From: Ahniella sp.
Lineage (GTDB): Bacteria; Pseudomonadota; Gammaproteobacteria; Xanthomonadales; Ahniellaceae
Assembly: GCA_016712105.1 (NCBI GenBank)
Contig: JADJRU010000013.1
Span: 1-64,000, forward strand
Reading direction: 5' to 3'
Length of the DNA: 64,000 nt
Position numbers and translations under genes: made by a program. The notes under the pieces are model-generated. The model saw only the letters and a program-made list of their open reading frames with translations. It searched no databases and was not told the DNA's origin. Below, one piece after another: positions 38,601 to 48,235 of this stretch (position 1 is its first letter; every line of letters begins with the position of its first letter).

Positions 38601-40152
38601 AACGGAAACTCACCTGTTGCCCCGGGTTGAATGGTCCCGCGCCGGCCAGGTTGTCCTTTGCCGGGTTGAGTTGCACAAACGGACCGCTCAGCGTGAAGGT
38701 GGTGCAGGCGTTGTCACTGACGTTCGTCGGACCGGCAGTGAAGACACCTGCCAACTGGGCGCAGTTCTGGATGGAATTGCCAATCGCAACCGGTCCACCG
38801 CTGTTGTCGGGGTTGGTGATCCGCCCGGTGATCAGCGGGTTCGTTGATGCGCCCATCCCGACATTGGCTGTGCCGAATGACCAGCGTATGCGTGTCAGGT
38901 ATTCACCGGCGCCGAGTCCTGGTGGCGGCGCCGTCAGCGTCGTGTTCGTCGTCGTGTTCGGAGAGCTGCCCCAGAGCGTGAACACACCCGGTGCGGTGTT
39001 CTTCTCATAGGTCACGCGTACGCCTTCGCCGACCGCAAAATCAGTGGCGTTGTTGTAGGCGCCGGTCGTGACCGAGGTGGTCTGGAACGACAGCGGCAAC
39101 GTGTCCGTCACCTGCAACGAGTCAATGGGTACGTTGCCGTTGTTGGTGATGCCCAACTGATACGAGAACGTCTGGTTCAAGGTCGGCGGATTCGGACTGC
39201 TGCCCGGGACGGATTTCGAAACGTCCATCGACGGACTCGGGACAAACGTGGTGACCGGGTGAGTGACGCTGATCGGACCCGTCGATGACGGTGGCTGGCC
39301 GAGCGGCGTAAAGGCTGACGTCACCGAATTCGTGACACTGGTGCCACTGGGGAAGGTGACACTGGGGAAGGTCACGTTGACCAGAATGTCGCATTGCCCG
39401 CCGGGCGCGATGGGCACCGAACACGGGGCGGTCCAGGTGAGTGTCGCTGGTGTGGTGCCGACACATCCGGGTTGGCAATCCGCGGCCGGCGTGGCGCCAT
39501 TGAAGACGGTGCCGGGAGGAAGCGTGTCCACAACCGGGCCGACGGACGTGAGGTTCAGTGCCCCATTGGCATTGGAGACGGCGAGCCGCAGCCGATAGGT
39601 TTCCGGAAGGTCGAGATTCGCCGGCGCAGTGGTCAGTGTTTTGGTCCCGGTCACTTGGACGCTGGCGACCGCGGTCACCGTCACGGGCGGTGTCGTGAAT
39701 GTTCCGGGTGTATTGCCCAGGTTGATGGCGTCCGCGGTGTTGACGGCGACGGTGCCATTCGGGGTTATGCCCACCGGAAAACGGACATTGATGATCAGGT
39801 CGCCGGAATTGCCGGCTGGCAAGGGGGTGGTCATCACGAAACGGACTCGCGTGCGTCCAGTACCGCCGAAGTTGGGCGTGATCTGGATCAATGCGACGTC
39901 GCCGGTCGGTGAGGCGGGAACCGTCGACACCTGCTGCACTTCCGGCGGCAACAGATCAACGACCTCGGCGTTCAGACAGGGGCCGCTCGTGTTGGAGCAG
40001 TTGTAACTGAGGCGATATCCGAAGGTTGCGCCAGTGATCTTGGTATTGCCGGGATCAACCGAGATCGCCGACTTGGTCAAGACCTGGGCCTGGGCCGGTA
40101 AAGACATTCCAAAGGCCAACAAGGCCAGCACGACAACACGACGAATCAACAT
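32645..40152 (-). CDS. Giant surface protein, DUF11/SdrD-B/GEVED repeats with IPTL-CTERM (frameshifts)
   Basis: About 2,500 residues once three or four indels are repaired (near 37,825, 37,727 and 35,944). A signal peptide (MLIRRVVVLALLAFGMSLPAQAQ) is followed by DUF11-like segments (VTDTLPLSFQTTSVTTG, VDTLPPGTVFNGATP). Then come at least four SdrD B-like beta domains (ALGDFVWVDSNRDGQQ, LGNYAFFDADNDGIQD, LGNQVWLDTDNDGIFE, LGNLVFEDLDNNGLRG) and five GEVED units, each ending DGEVEDY/H and carrying acidic Ca-binding-like runs (GDDEDGVVLPA). A last DUF11 domain leads to IPTLDHFGLLILLTLLTLLAHRKMRQ, an IPTL-CTERM sorting signal: motif, hydrophobic helix, basic tail. Predicted cell-surface or matrix protein. 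Lone gene. Confidence 0.88.
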
Positions 40153-40305
40153 ACGCTCTCCCGGACGCAGGCCTTGGCCACAGTCCGTGATTGTGCTGGA
40201 TCGATCTTCGATGCGCGCTCTCTTGGTTACGAACAATCGCAAACAGTTTCAATTTACGACTTCCCGAGAGGGTTACGGGCTGACTCCCGTTCGGAGCGAC
40301 GGCTG

Positions 40306-40848
40306 CTACTTGACCCGCTTCAACTTTGCGGTGAACCGTGGTTTCTGATGCCGTTCGAGGTGATACGTGAGTTCATCACCGCTGGCATTCAGCGAGATGG
40401 TCCAGACGTTCGTCGCTGCATCGGGAATCAAGCCCGCAGTATACGCATCCGCCGGAAACGACTGACTCAGTGCGGTTCCGGAATCCGAAGCGAAACCACC
40501 ATACAGCGTGACTTCATCGGGTGTGCCATCGGCATGACGGTGGTCATGTTGCAGGCGCAAGCCTTCGTCCAGATGACTGAATACCCAGGTGCGCGAACGA
40601 TTGTCGCCAACCACAAACGGGATGCGCATTTCGCGCTCGGCACAACCGGAGAATTCGGCAACCAGAAGTTTGCCGGAGAAATCGTCACTGCCACTCTCCG
40701 GAAACGTCATCGCGCCTTCGAATCGCGCGCCGCACAGGGCGCGCAAGCCGGCGAAAAATTCATCCTGCGGCGGCACCGGGCGGGTGGCAGTGCTGCACGC
40801 GGCAAGGCCGATCAGGCCGGTCAACAGAACCCGCTTCAGAATGTTCAT
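40306..40848 (-). CDS. Hypothetical lipoprotein
   Basis: 180 residues from the ATG at 40848. MNILKRVLLTGLIGLAACSTA is a lipoprotein signal with the lipobox LAAC. The mature part has DEFFAGLRALCGARFEGAMTFP and SHLDEGLRLQHDHRHADGTPDEVTLYGGF, a pattern seen in uncharacterised secreted proteins of this order. It probably sits in the outer membrane. It starts 42 nt downstream of fimX on the same strand and may be co-transcribed. No function can be assigned. Confidence 0.75.
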   Translation of the reverse strand: MNILKRVLLTGLIGLAACSTATRPVPPQDEFFAGLRALCGARFEGAMTFPESGSDDFSGKLLVAEFSGCAEREMRIPFVVGDNRSRTWVFSHLDEGLRLQHDHRHADGTPDEVTLYGGFASDSGTALSQSFPADAYTAGLIPDAATNVWTISLNASGDELTYHLERHQKPRFTAKLKRVK

Positions 40849-40890
40849 CGGTGCTCTTCGAGTGTTGGGGCCAAACACGGACTTCGGAAC

Positions 40891-42960
40891 TCAGCCGAAG
40901 TCGTAGGCCATGATCTTTTCGGGTTCCTGCAGGAAGTTGCCCTGCACGAAGTTGACGCCACACGAGAACAGGATGGACATGCTCGCGGCATCCTCGACGA
41001 ACTCGGCGACGGTCACCTTGTCGACACTGCGCGCCATGTCGCAGATCTCGCGGATCTTGGCCTGGTTGTCCTTGTTGCGTGGCAGGTCGGACATGTAGGT
41101 GCGATCGATCTTGATGTATTCCGGATCGACCAGTTTCAGTGTCTGCTGCGAGTTCAGGCCACTGCCGTATTGTTCGATCGCGAACGCGCAGTTGATTTGT
41201 TGCAGGCCCTTGCGGAACTCGCGGACGCTGGAAATCGATGTGCCGATCTTGCTTTCGGGCATTTCGAACACCAGCGACTGCGCACGCAGGCGGGCGTTCT
41301 GGAGCTGGGCGGCGATCCACGGAATCAGGCTGGCGTCTTCGATCGAGCGCGGCGTGATCTTGATGAAGAACGTGCTGCGGCGCTTTTCCTTTTCGCGTTC
41401 CATGGCCACGCGGATGGCCTTGGAAATGACCCAGCGGTCGATCGCCGGCATCAGGCCATGGCGATCGGCGATGGGCAGGAAGAAGTTGGGCATGATCTCG
41501 CCCTTCGGGCCGTGCAGGCGGATCAGGATTTCGTAGAACTCGCCTTCTTCACCCTGCAGCGAAATGACCGGCTGATAGAACAACACGAAACCATCGTGAG
41601 CCAGCGCATCCTTGACCAGGTTCAGCCAGGCGCGATGTTTTTCGGCATCGGCTTTCTGTTGGGCTGCCGGATCATGCACGGTCAGGCGGTTACCGCCTTC
41701 GGCCTGCGATGACTTCAGTGCCTGTGCGGCTTCCGACATGATCGTCTCGGCCTTGGCAATTTTCTCGCCAATCAGCACTGCGCCAGCACTCACCAGAACG
41801 TTGACGGACTTGTCGTTGAGATCGAAGACATGTTCGACGTACGCCGACAGCAATTTCTTGAATGCGTCTTCGGCGTTGTCATGGGTGATGCGTGTCAGGA
41901 TGCCGGCGAAGGCATGTTCGCCAATCCGGCCAATGACGGCTTTCGGACCCAGCGCCTCGCGCATGACCTTGGCGGTGTCGGCAAGCAGCAAGTCGCCGTT
42001 GGCCACCCCGACGGTTTCCAGAACTTTCCGGTAGTTGTCCGGCTCGATGATGATCAGCGCCAGGTCGCTCTTGCCGGTGGCGGCTTCGGCGGCGACGCGG
42101 TCGACCTCGCCGAGGAAATGGGCGCGATTGAAGACACCCGTCGCCATATCGACTTGTTTGAGTCGTGCCAGCTCCGCTGCCTGTTCGGCGCTGCCTTCGT
42201 TCAAGCGGAAGGTGATCTGCAGGCACGGCTCACCTTCGAACGTGGCCTTGTCGAACACCATCACGGCGTCGAATTCGCTGCCGTCGTTGTTCTGTGCCTT
42301 GATCTCCAGGCGATCGGGTGGTTCCTCGCCTTTCGACAGGCGTTTCAGCAGGGTCTTGAAGCCATCGGCATGCGCGGACGCGATCATGTCGAGGATCGGG
42401 TTGCCCTCGATCTCCTCGAATGAGGTGTATCCGAACATTTCCAGATACGCGCGGTTGGCGCGGACATGCATGCCCTCGTGAATGAACGCGATGGGTTCGA
42501 CCGAAGAATCGAGCAGGGCATCACAGCGCTTTTCCACTTCGCGCAGGGCGATTTCCAGCTTGCGCACGGCACGGCGCATGCTGACGTCCTCGAACTCGCG
42601 TTTGACGATTCGTTGCACATGTTCAGGTCGGCTGCGGATGGCGGCCGCACGGGCGCCGGTCTGGAACACGCCCATCATGGTCTGCTCATTCACTTCGGCA
42701 AGCAGCGCGATCACCGCGATGTCCTTTCCGGAGCGCACGATTGCCTCGACCGTCGCGGCCAAGGTGGGGCGAGTGTTCGCCGAGCTGCACAGCACCAGGT
42801 CCGGCGTGCTGTCGGTGATGATCTGGTTCAGCTGATCCAGATTTTCGGCACGGCTCGGACGCACCGGAATGCCGCCATTCCTCAGCATGCTGACGAGTTG
42901 TTCCGCGGTCTCCATGGAGTCTTCGACCATCAGGAGACGAACGACCTGTTCTTTCTGCAT
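40891..42960 (-). CDS. fimX: FimX-like c-di-GMP effector (REC-PAS-degenerate GGDEF-degenerate EAL)
   Basis: 689 residues, close to the 691 of Pseudomonas FimX, with the same domain order. A receiver-like domain (VVRLLMVEDSMETAEQLVSML) lacks the usual phospho-site context. A PAS domain follows (IAFIHEGMHVRANRAYLEMFGY). The GGDEF site is degenerate (RIGEHAFAGIL) and the EAL site reads YEILIRLHG. Such proteins bind c-di-GMP without making or cutting it and steer type IV pilus assembly from a cell pole. The ATG at 42960 matches the FimX N-terminus. The partner pil genes are elsewhere. Confidence 0.85.
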   Translation of the reverse strand: MQKEQVVRLLMVEDSMETAEQLVSMLRNGGIPVRPSRAENLDQLNQIITDSTPDLVLCSSANTRPTLAATVEAIVRSGKDIAVIALLAEVNEQTMMGVFQTGARAAAIRSRPEHVQRIVKREFEDVSMRRAVRKLEIALREVEKRCDALLDSSVEPIAFIHEGMHVRANRAYLEMFGYTSFEEIEGNPILDMIASAHADGFKTLLKRLSKGEEPPDRLEIKAQNNDGSEFDAVMVFDKATFEGEPCLQITFRLNEGSAEQAAELARLKQVDMATGVFNRAHFLGEVDRVAAEAATGKSDLALIIIEPDNYRKVLETVGVANGDLLLADTAKVMREALGPKAVIGRIGEHAFAGILTRITHDNAEDAFKKLLSAYVEHVFDLNDKSVNVLVSAGAVLIGEKIAKAETIMSEAAQALKSSQAEGGNRLTVHDPAAQQKADAEKHRAWLNLVKDALAHDGFVLFYQPVISLQGEEGEFYEILIRLHGPKGEIMPNFFLPIADRHGLMPAIDRWVISKAIRVAMEREKEKRRSTFFIKITPRSIEDASLIPWIAAQLQNARLRAQSLVFEMPESKIGTSISSVREFRKGLQQINCAFAIEQYGSGLNSQQTLKLVDPEYIKIDRTYMSDLPRNKDNQAKIREICDMARSVDKVTVAEFVEDAASMSILFSCGVNFVQGNFLQEPEKIMAYDFG

Positions 42961-43153
42961 ACCTGCAAACCTAAGCGTGGACTGCCTTTGTAAACGATTC
43001 CGGTGCACTCTGCCAAGCCTGAATTGGCACTGTGCGGAAATTCTCGCGGTTCCCATGGCGTCCGGACGGGGCCCAGGTCGCCCCTGCGTGCAAGTCATTG
43101 ATTCATGCGGCCTGCCCGAGGGCTAGGGGCCTAGGTCGGCCAGTTCGCCGGGT

Positions 43154-44175
43154 TCACGGCGAAAAGGCAGGGGTCTTGGACGGTTCTCCGGCGATTTCCC
43201 GAACGAAACGGGGCACCAGATAACCCGGCAGTTCAGCACGAAGCGCGGTTTCCAGTGCTTCGGCTTCGGCGTCGGGGACCTCGAAGTGGGCCGCGCCCTG
43301 GACCCGGTCCAGCAAGTGCAGGTAATACGGCAACACACCCACTTCGATCAGCCGTTCAGACAAGGCCGACTGGGCCACAACGCTGTCGTTGACCCCCGCG
43401 CAGCAGGACCGCCTGGTTCAACAAGTGCACGCCGGCCGTCCGCAAACGAGCCAGGGCCTCGGCGGTCGAGTCGTCCAGTTCCTGTGCGTGATTGGCATGG
43501 ATGACCAGCACCTGCGGGCGGGTTTGTGCTGCAAACAGCGCGCAGAGGCCCTCATCAATCCGCTCCGGCAAGACCAGCGGCAAGCGGGTATGGACCCGGA
43601 CCCGCCGCAGGTGGGGAATTTCTGCCAGGCCGGCGAACAGTTCAGCAAGTTTGCCGTTGGTCAGTGACAGCGGATCGCCGCCGGAAAGCAGTACCTCGTG
43701 GAGGGTCGGGTCGGCGCGCAGCAAGTCGAGTGCCTCCCGCCATTGACCCCGCGCCGCGGTCTGTTCGGCATAGGGGAAATGCCGCCGGAAACAATAACGG
43801 CAATGGATGGCGCAACTGCCGGTGGTGATCAGCAAGGCCCGTCCGGCATATTTGTGCAAGACACCGGCACCGGACCCAGCCGCGAGGTCACCGACGGCGT
43901 CCAGACTGAATCCCGGCATCGGGTGATCCTCGTCATCCAGCGGCAAAACCTGTCGGAGCAGCGGATCGGCGGGGTCGCCGCGGCGCATCCGGGCGACATA
44001 ACCACGCGGCACACGCAGCCCGAACGTGGTCTGGCCGGCGTTGGCCAGGCGTGTCTTGAGGTCCGGCAGGCCGAGCAGATCCAGCAATTCCGGCGGGGTC
44101 GGTGATGGCGTCGCGCCACAGGCGGCGCCAGTCGGCGGGCTCGGGCTTCTTCAGATTGGCAGTTGCCGGTATCAT
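43154..44175 (-). CDS. epmB: EF-P beta-lysylation radical-SAM enzyme EpmB (two frameshifts)
   Basis: Lysine 2,3-aminomutase-like enzyme that converts lysine to beta-lysine for EF-P modification. Repaired length about 339 residues. N-terminus MIPATANLKKPEPADWRRLWRDAITD, frame change near 44,093, then ELLDLLGLPDLKTRLANAG; radical-SAM cluster in CAIHCRYCFRRHFPY; HEVLLSGGDPLSL. A second change near 43,395 leads into SALSERLIEVGVLPYYLHLLDRVQGAAHF, the C-terminal PLP region. The gene is divergent from efp, its substrate, 88 bp away. Confidence 0.9.
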
Positions 44176-44263
44176 TAAAAAGTCTCGCCGGGCTTCCGGC
44201 TCGGCATCAAGAATATTCATTTTAGCCGCGCTTTCTGCGGCATTTTCGATTTGGAGCAAACAC

Positions 44264-44830
44264 ATGGCCAGTTATGGCATGAATGACGTGAAGAACGGCC
44301 AGAAGATCATCGTCGAGAGCCAGCCCTGCGTGATCATCGATACCGCCTACGTCAAGCCCGGCAAGGGCCAGGCGTTCACCCGCGTCAAGTATCGCAACAT
44401 CAAGAATGGCCGTGTGGTCGAATTGACCATGAAGTCCACCGATAACCTCGAAGCCGCAGACGTGATCGACACCGACATGGAATATCTCTATGCCGATGGC
44501 GAGTTCTGGCACTTCATGGACCCGACCTCGCACGAGCAGTTCACCGCCGACGAGGCCGCCATGGCCGATGCCGCAAAGTGGCTGAAGGGCAACGAGACCT
44601 GCATCATGACGTTGTGGAACAACGCGCCTTTGGCCGTGACTCCGCCGACGTTCGTGGAGCTCCAGATCGTGGAAACCGATCCGGGCGTGCGCGGTGACAC
44701 CTCGGGCGGCGGCGGCAAACCGGCGAAGCTGGAAACCGGCGCCACCGTTCGTGTGCCGTTGTTCGTGCAGAACGGCGAAGTCATCAAGTGCGATACCCGC
44801 ACCGGTGAGTACGTCGGTCGCGTCAAGTAA
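44264..44830 (+). CDS. efp: Elongation factor P
   Basis: 188 residues. EF-P relieves ribosome stalling at polyproline. The N-terminal KOW-like domain carries the modified lysine at the loop tip, Lys34 in KPGKGQA, the residue that EpmA/EpmB beta-lysylate. Two OB domains follow, with the signature FVELQIVETDPGVRGDTSGGG. The ATG at 44264 is preceded by GGAG. The intact Lys34 and the adjacent epmB agree with beta-lysylation. Several proteins in this window (DksA tail) are rich in proline-lysine. Confidence 0.97.
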   Translation: MASYGMNDVKNGQKIIVESQPCVIIDTAYVKPGKGQAFTRVKYRNIKNGRVVELTMKSTDNLEAADVIDTDMEYLYADGEFWHFMDPTSHEQFTADEAAMADAAKWLKGNETCIMTLWNNAPLAVTPPTFVELQIVETDPGVRGDTSGGGGKPAKLETGATVRVPLFVQNGEVIKCDTRTGEYVGRVK

Positions 44831-44836
44831 GCGTCC

Positions 44837-46155
44837 ATGCAACAAACCTGCGACCTGTTGATCGAGGCTGGCCATGTGGTTCCGGTGGAACCTCATGGTG
44901 TGGTGCTGGAACAACATGCCGTAGCGGTCGACGGTGGGCGGATCATCGCGATCCTGCCCATCGCCGAGGCTGCCAGCCGGTTCCTGCCGCGTGAGCACAT
45001 TCGACGCCCGCGGCACGTGTTGTTGCCGGGCTTGGTGAACACCCATTGCCATGCCGCGATGACGGTGATGCGCGGTCTGGCAGACGACCTGCCGTTGATG
45101 CGCTGGCTGCAGGAACACATCTGGCCGACCGAAGCCAAGTTTGTCGGCCCCGAACTGGTGCGCGATGGCATCCAGCTGGCGGCGGCCGAAATGCTGCGCG
45201 GTGGGGTCACTTGCGTCAACGACATGTATTTTTTTCCGGACGTGGCGGCGCAGGCTTACCGGCAAGCCGGCATGCGCGCCGCGATCGGCCTGATCGTCAT
45301 CGAGTTTCCTTCGGCGTGGGCGCAGTCCCCGATGAGTATTTCGACAAGGCGCTGGCGGTCCACGACGAATACCGGAACGAGCCCAGGCTCAAGTTCTGTT
45401 TTGCACCGCATGCCCCGTACACGGTTTCGGATGCCAGTTTCGAGCGCATCCGCATGCTCAGTGACCAGCTTGACCTGCCAGTGCACGTGCATGTGCATGA
45501 AACCGCATTCGAGGTCGACGATGCCATGGCGCGGCACAACGAGCGTCCGCTGGCTCGTCTGAAGCGACTGGGGCTGGTCAATCGCAACCTGATCGCTGTG
45601 CACATGACCCAACTCACCGATGCGGAAATCCAGCTCGTCGGCGAACAGGGCGTGAGCATTGCGCATTGCCCAGAGTCGAATCTGAAGCTGGCGAGCGGTT
45701 TTGCACCGATCGAAAAATTGCGCCAGGCGGGCGCGAACATCGCCATCGGCACGGACGGTTGTGCCAGCAACAATGATCTCGATCTGCTCGGCGAAACACG
45801 GACGGCAGCCTTGCTCGGCAAGGCCGTGGCGCAGGACGCCGCTGCCGTGGACGCCGCGTTTGCATTGCGCATGGCCACGTTGAACGGCGCCCGCGCCATT
45901 GGCCTCGATGACCAGATCGGATCGATCGAAGTGGGCAAATTCGCCGACTTCACCTGTATCGACCTCGGCCGCTTCGACGTGTTGCCGGTCTACAACGCCA
46001 TTTCGCAGCTGATTTACGCCAGCAATCGGCGTGACGTCACGGACGTCTGGGTGGCGGGTGAGGCGCGGGTGCGCGACTCCGTCCTCTGTGGTGTCGACGT
46101 CGAAGCACTGGCCGACCTGGCGGAACGCTGGGGTCGTCGGATTGCCGCGCGATGA
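44837..46155 (+). CDS. mtaD: 5'-methylthioadenosine/S-adenosylhomocysteine deaminase (one frameshift)
   Basis: Amidohydrolase (TRZ/ATZ family), about 440 residues. Metal motif NTHCHAAMTVMRG, then HVHVHETAFEVDDAM, HMTQLTDAEIQLVGEQGVSIAHCPESNLKLASGF and GTDGCASNNDLDL. The frame slips near 45,320 ('gcgcagtccccgatg'), between IEFPSAWA and PDEYFDKALAVHDEY. It starts 6 nt after efp and its stop overlaps the ubiG start (ATGA), so efp-mtaD-ubiG-gph is a likely operon. Role in purine/methionine salvage is from family knowledge. Confidence 0.9.
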
Positions 46156-46847
46156 GCGTCGACGCCGCCGAAATTGCCAAGTTCGATGAACAGGCCGCAC
46201 GCTGGTGGGATCCTTTGGGCCCATCGCGAGCTCTGCACGATCTGAACCCGGAGCGACTCGCCTTCGTCAGCGAACGCACTGCGCTCGCTGGCAAGCGGGT
46301 GCTCGATCTCGGCTGTGGTGGTGGCATCCTCAGTGAAGCCTTGGCCAAGGCGGGCGCCCAGGTGATCGGTATCGACCTGTCGTCCGAACAAGTGTCGGTG
46401 GCGCAGTTGCATGCGTTGGAGTCGGGCCTCGACATCACCTATCGCCAGGTCGACAGTGCCACCCTTGCCGTTGAACAACCGGAATCCTTCGACCTGATCG
46501 TCTGCATGGAAATGCTCGAGCACGTTCCCGATCCTTCGGCGATCCTGAGGGACTGCGCGCGCCTGCTCAAGCCGGAAGGTGATCTGTTCCTGTCCACCAT
46601 CAATCGTGGTCTCAGGAGTTTTGCGTTGGCCATTGTCGGTGCCGAGGAAGTATTGCGCCTGTTGCCGCGCGGAACACACCGGTACGCCCAATTCATCAAG
46701 CCGCACGAACTCGCGCGCGGTCTGCGCGCTGCCGGATTCGATGTGCGGGCGCTGGCCGGTCTGCACTACGACCCGATCCGCCGACGCGCCTGGCGTAATG
46801 CCGATGTGGCCGTGAACTATCTGATGCATGGGAAACGAAGCAGATGA
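46152..46847 (+). CDS. ubiG: Ubiquinone biosynthesis O-methyltransferase
   Basis: 231 residues. UbiG performs both O-methylations in ubiquinone synthesis. The N-terminus EIAKFDEQAARWWDPLGPSRALHDLNPERL is diagnostic. SAM-binding motif I is VLDLGCGGGILSEALA; later motifs are FDLIVCMEMLEHVPDP and LFLSTINR. The start overlaps the mtaD stop and the stop overlaps the gph start, both by 4 nt. Confidence 0.96.
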   Translation: MSVDAAEIAKFDEQAARWWDPLGPSRALHDLNPERLAFVSERTALAGKRVLDLGCGGGILSEALAKAGAQVIGIDLSSEQVSVAQLHALESGLDITYRQVDSATLAVEQPESFDLIVCMEMLEHVPDPSAILRDCARLLKPEGDLFLSTINRGLRSFALAIVGAEEVLRLLPRGTHRYAQFIKPHELARGLRAAGFDVRALAGLHYDPIRRRAWRNADVAVNYLMHGKRSR

Positions 46848-47503
46848 GTGTTTCGGCGTTCAAAGCCGTTCTGTTCGATCTTGATGGCACCTTGCTCGAT
46901 ACCGCCCCGGATTTCCTGCTCGCCGCCCATGCGATCCGCCGGGACTACGGGCTTGGGGACATGGACTTCGAGGTCTTGCGGCCGGTGGTGTCCCGCGGTG
47001 GCCGGTACATGGTCGCGGCGGCATTTCCGGGGATCAGTGAAGCGGAGCTGGATGTCCGGCTGCCGCAATACCTGGCGCATTACCGTGCGCGCATCGCCGA
47101 AGGAACCCGTTACTTCGACGGCATGGCGGAAGTGGTCGCCACCTTGGCGGCGCGAGGCTTCAAGCTCGGCATCGTCACGAACAAACCGACCTGGCTGGCC
47201 GAACCTCTGCTGGCGGAAATGGGCATCGACCGTGACTACGGGGTGCTCGTCTGCGGCGACACGCTACCGGTGCGCAAACCTGATCCGGCGCCGTTCCTGT
47301 TGGCCGCCGAGCGCCTTGGTGTGGCACCCGAATCCTGTCTGGTGGTGGGTGACGACCTTCGGGACATCGAAGGCGGGCGACGAGCGGGCATGCGCACGGT
47401 GGCTGCGGCCTTCGGCTACATCCAGGCCAACGATCCGGTTCAGGCCTGGGCCGCAGACTGGATCATCGATCGACCTCTGGACCTGCTGCCATTACTGACA
47501 TGA
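46844..47503 (+). CDS. HAD phosphatase, Gph/MupP-like
   Basis: 219-residue HAD hydrolase. Motif I is FDLDGTLLDTAPDF (Asp12 nucleophile, Asp14), motif II GIVTNKP, motif III with VRKPDPAPFLLAAERL, motif IV VVGDDLRDIEGGRRAG. Annotated by similarity as phosphoglycolate phosphatase. Its place right after ubiG is the one held by mupP in Pseudomonas (N-acetylmuramate-6-phosphate phosphatase in peptidoglycan recycling), so MupP is the better guess. Start and stop both overlap neighbours by 4 nt. Confidence 0.9.
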   Translation: MSVSAFKAVLFDLDGTLLDTAPDFLLAAHAIRRDYGLGDMDFEVLRPVVSRGGRYMVAAAFPGISEAELDVRLPQYLAHYRARIAEGTRYFDGMAEVVATLAARGFKLGIVTNKPTWLAEPLLAEMGIDRDYGVLVCGDTLPVRKPDPAPFLLAAERLGVAPESCLVVGDDLRDIEGGRRAGMRTVAAAFGYIQANDPVQAWAADWIIDRPLDLLPLLT

Positions 47504-48224
47504 ATCCAGCCGTCGGCGAGATCGGCGAGGCCTGGCAGCAACGCTGGCCGGCGCTGCGATTGGCCCATCTGTATGCGTCGCCGGGCGAACGCGAAGCGGG
47601 ATTACTCACCGTGGTGCTGGCTCTGGAGTTGGGCGCTGCCCGATTTGCGCTCAGTGATGCGCAGTTGGCCACACGAAAACTCGGGTTCTGGGCCGAGGAG
47701 TTCGATGCCGGGGCCGAGGCTCGCCACCCCTTGTCGAAGGCAATCGGGTTGCGGCGCTCCGGCGTGAATCCGGCCGCACTGTTTTTGGCCGACCTCGAAG
47801 ATGCGCTGCCCGAAGATGTCGATGCGCAATGGCGCCGATGGAAAAAGATGGGCGCGGCCCTGGCATCGGCCACTGGCGGCGGCTCGCAGGAAGCAGCTGT
47901 GTACCCGCTGTTGTGGGCGGCTTACGACTGTCTCGCCGTTGCGAAGGCCTGCCGCTGGCGCAGATTCCCCTGTCCGTACTGGCCCGGGGCCGACCCGGAC
48001 CAGAGGTGGCCTTGCCGCTGTCACGGGAGTATGCACGGGCCCTTCACGAGCCTTGGGCGCTCTTGCCGGACAATGAGTTTTCCGGCCGGCGCGGACAGCG
48101 CGTCCTGGCTTTGGAAACCTTGCATGGCCTAGGTCATGCCCAACCCGGCCAAATGGCCGACAGCCTGGTCGCGCGCTTGGCGCGCGGCTGGCGATGCTGG
48201 CGTGTTGCCAGTCGATTGACCTGA
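47500..48224 (+). CDS. Squalene/phytoene-synthase-like protein (one frameshift)
   Basis: About 240 residues. The part LYASPGEREAGLLTVVLALELGAARFALSDAQLATRKLGFWAEEFDAGAEARHPLSKAIG resembles the region of trans-isoprenyl synthases in which short-loop W-x-E/D and HP follow. The classic second Asp-rich motif is not seen. A base is lost near 47,941, and the C-terminus continues as GLPLAQIPLSVLARGRPGPE. Genes of this type follow ubiG-gph in related genomes. Whether it has enzymatic activity is unknown; the lack of DxxxD motifs argues for a degenerate fold. Confidence 0.5.
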
Positions 48225-48235
48225 GGAACCCGATC

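Noticed and set aside
34670..38847. Long plus-strand frames inside the giant surface-protein gene
   Set aside because: The minus-strand reading shows repeated GEVED and SdrD-B domains in the same interval; the plus frames repeat in step with those domains, as expected for shadows.
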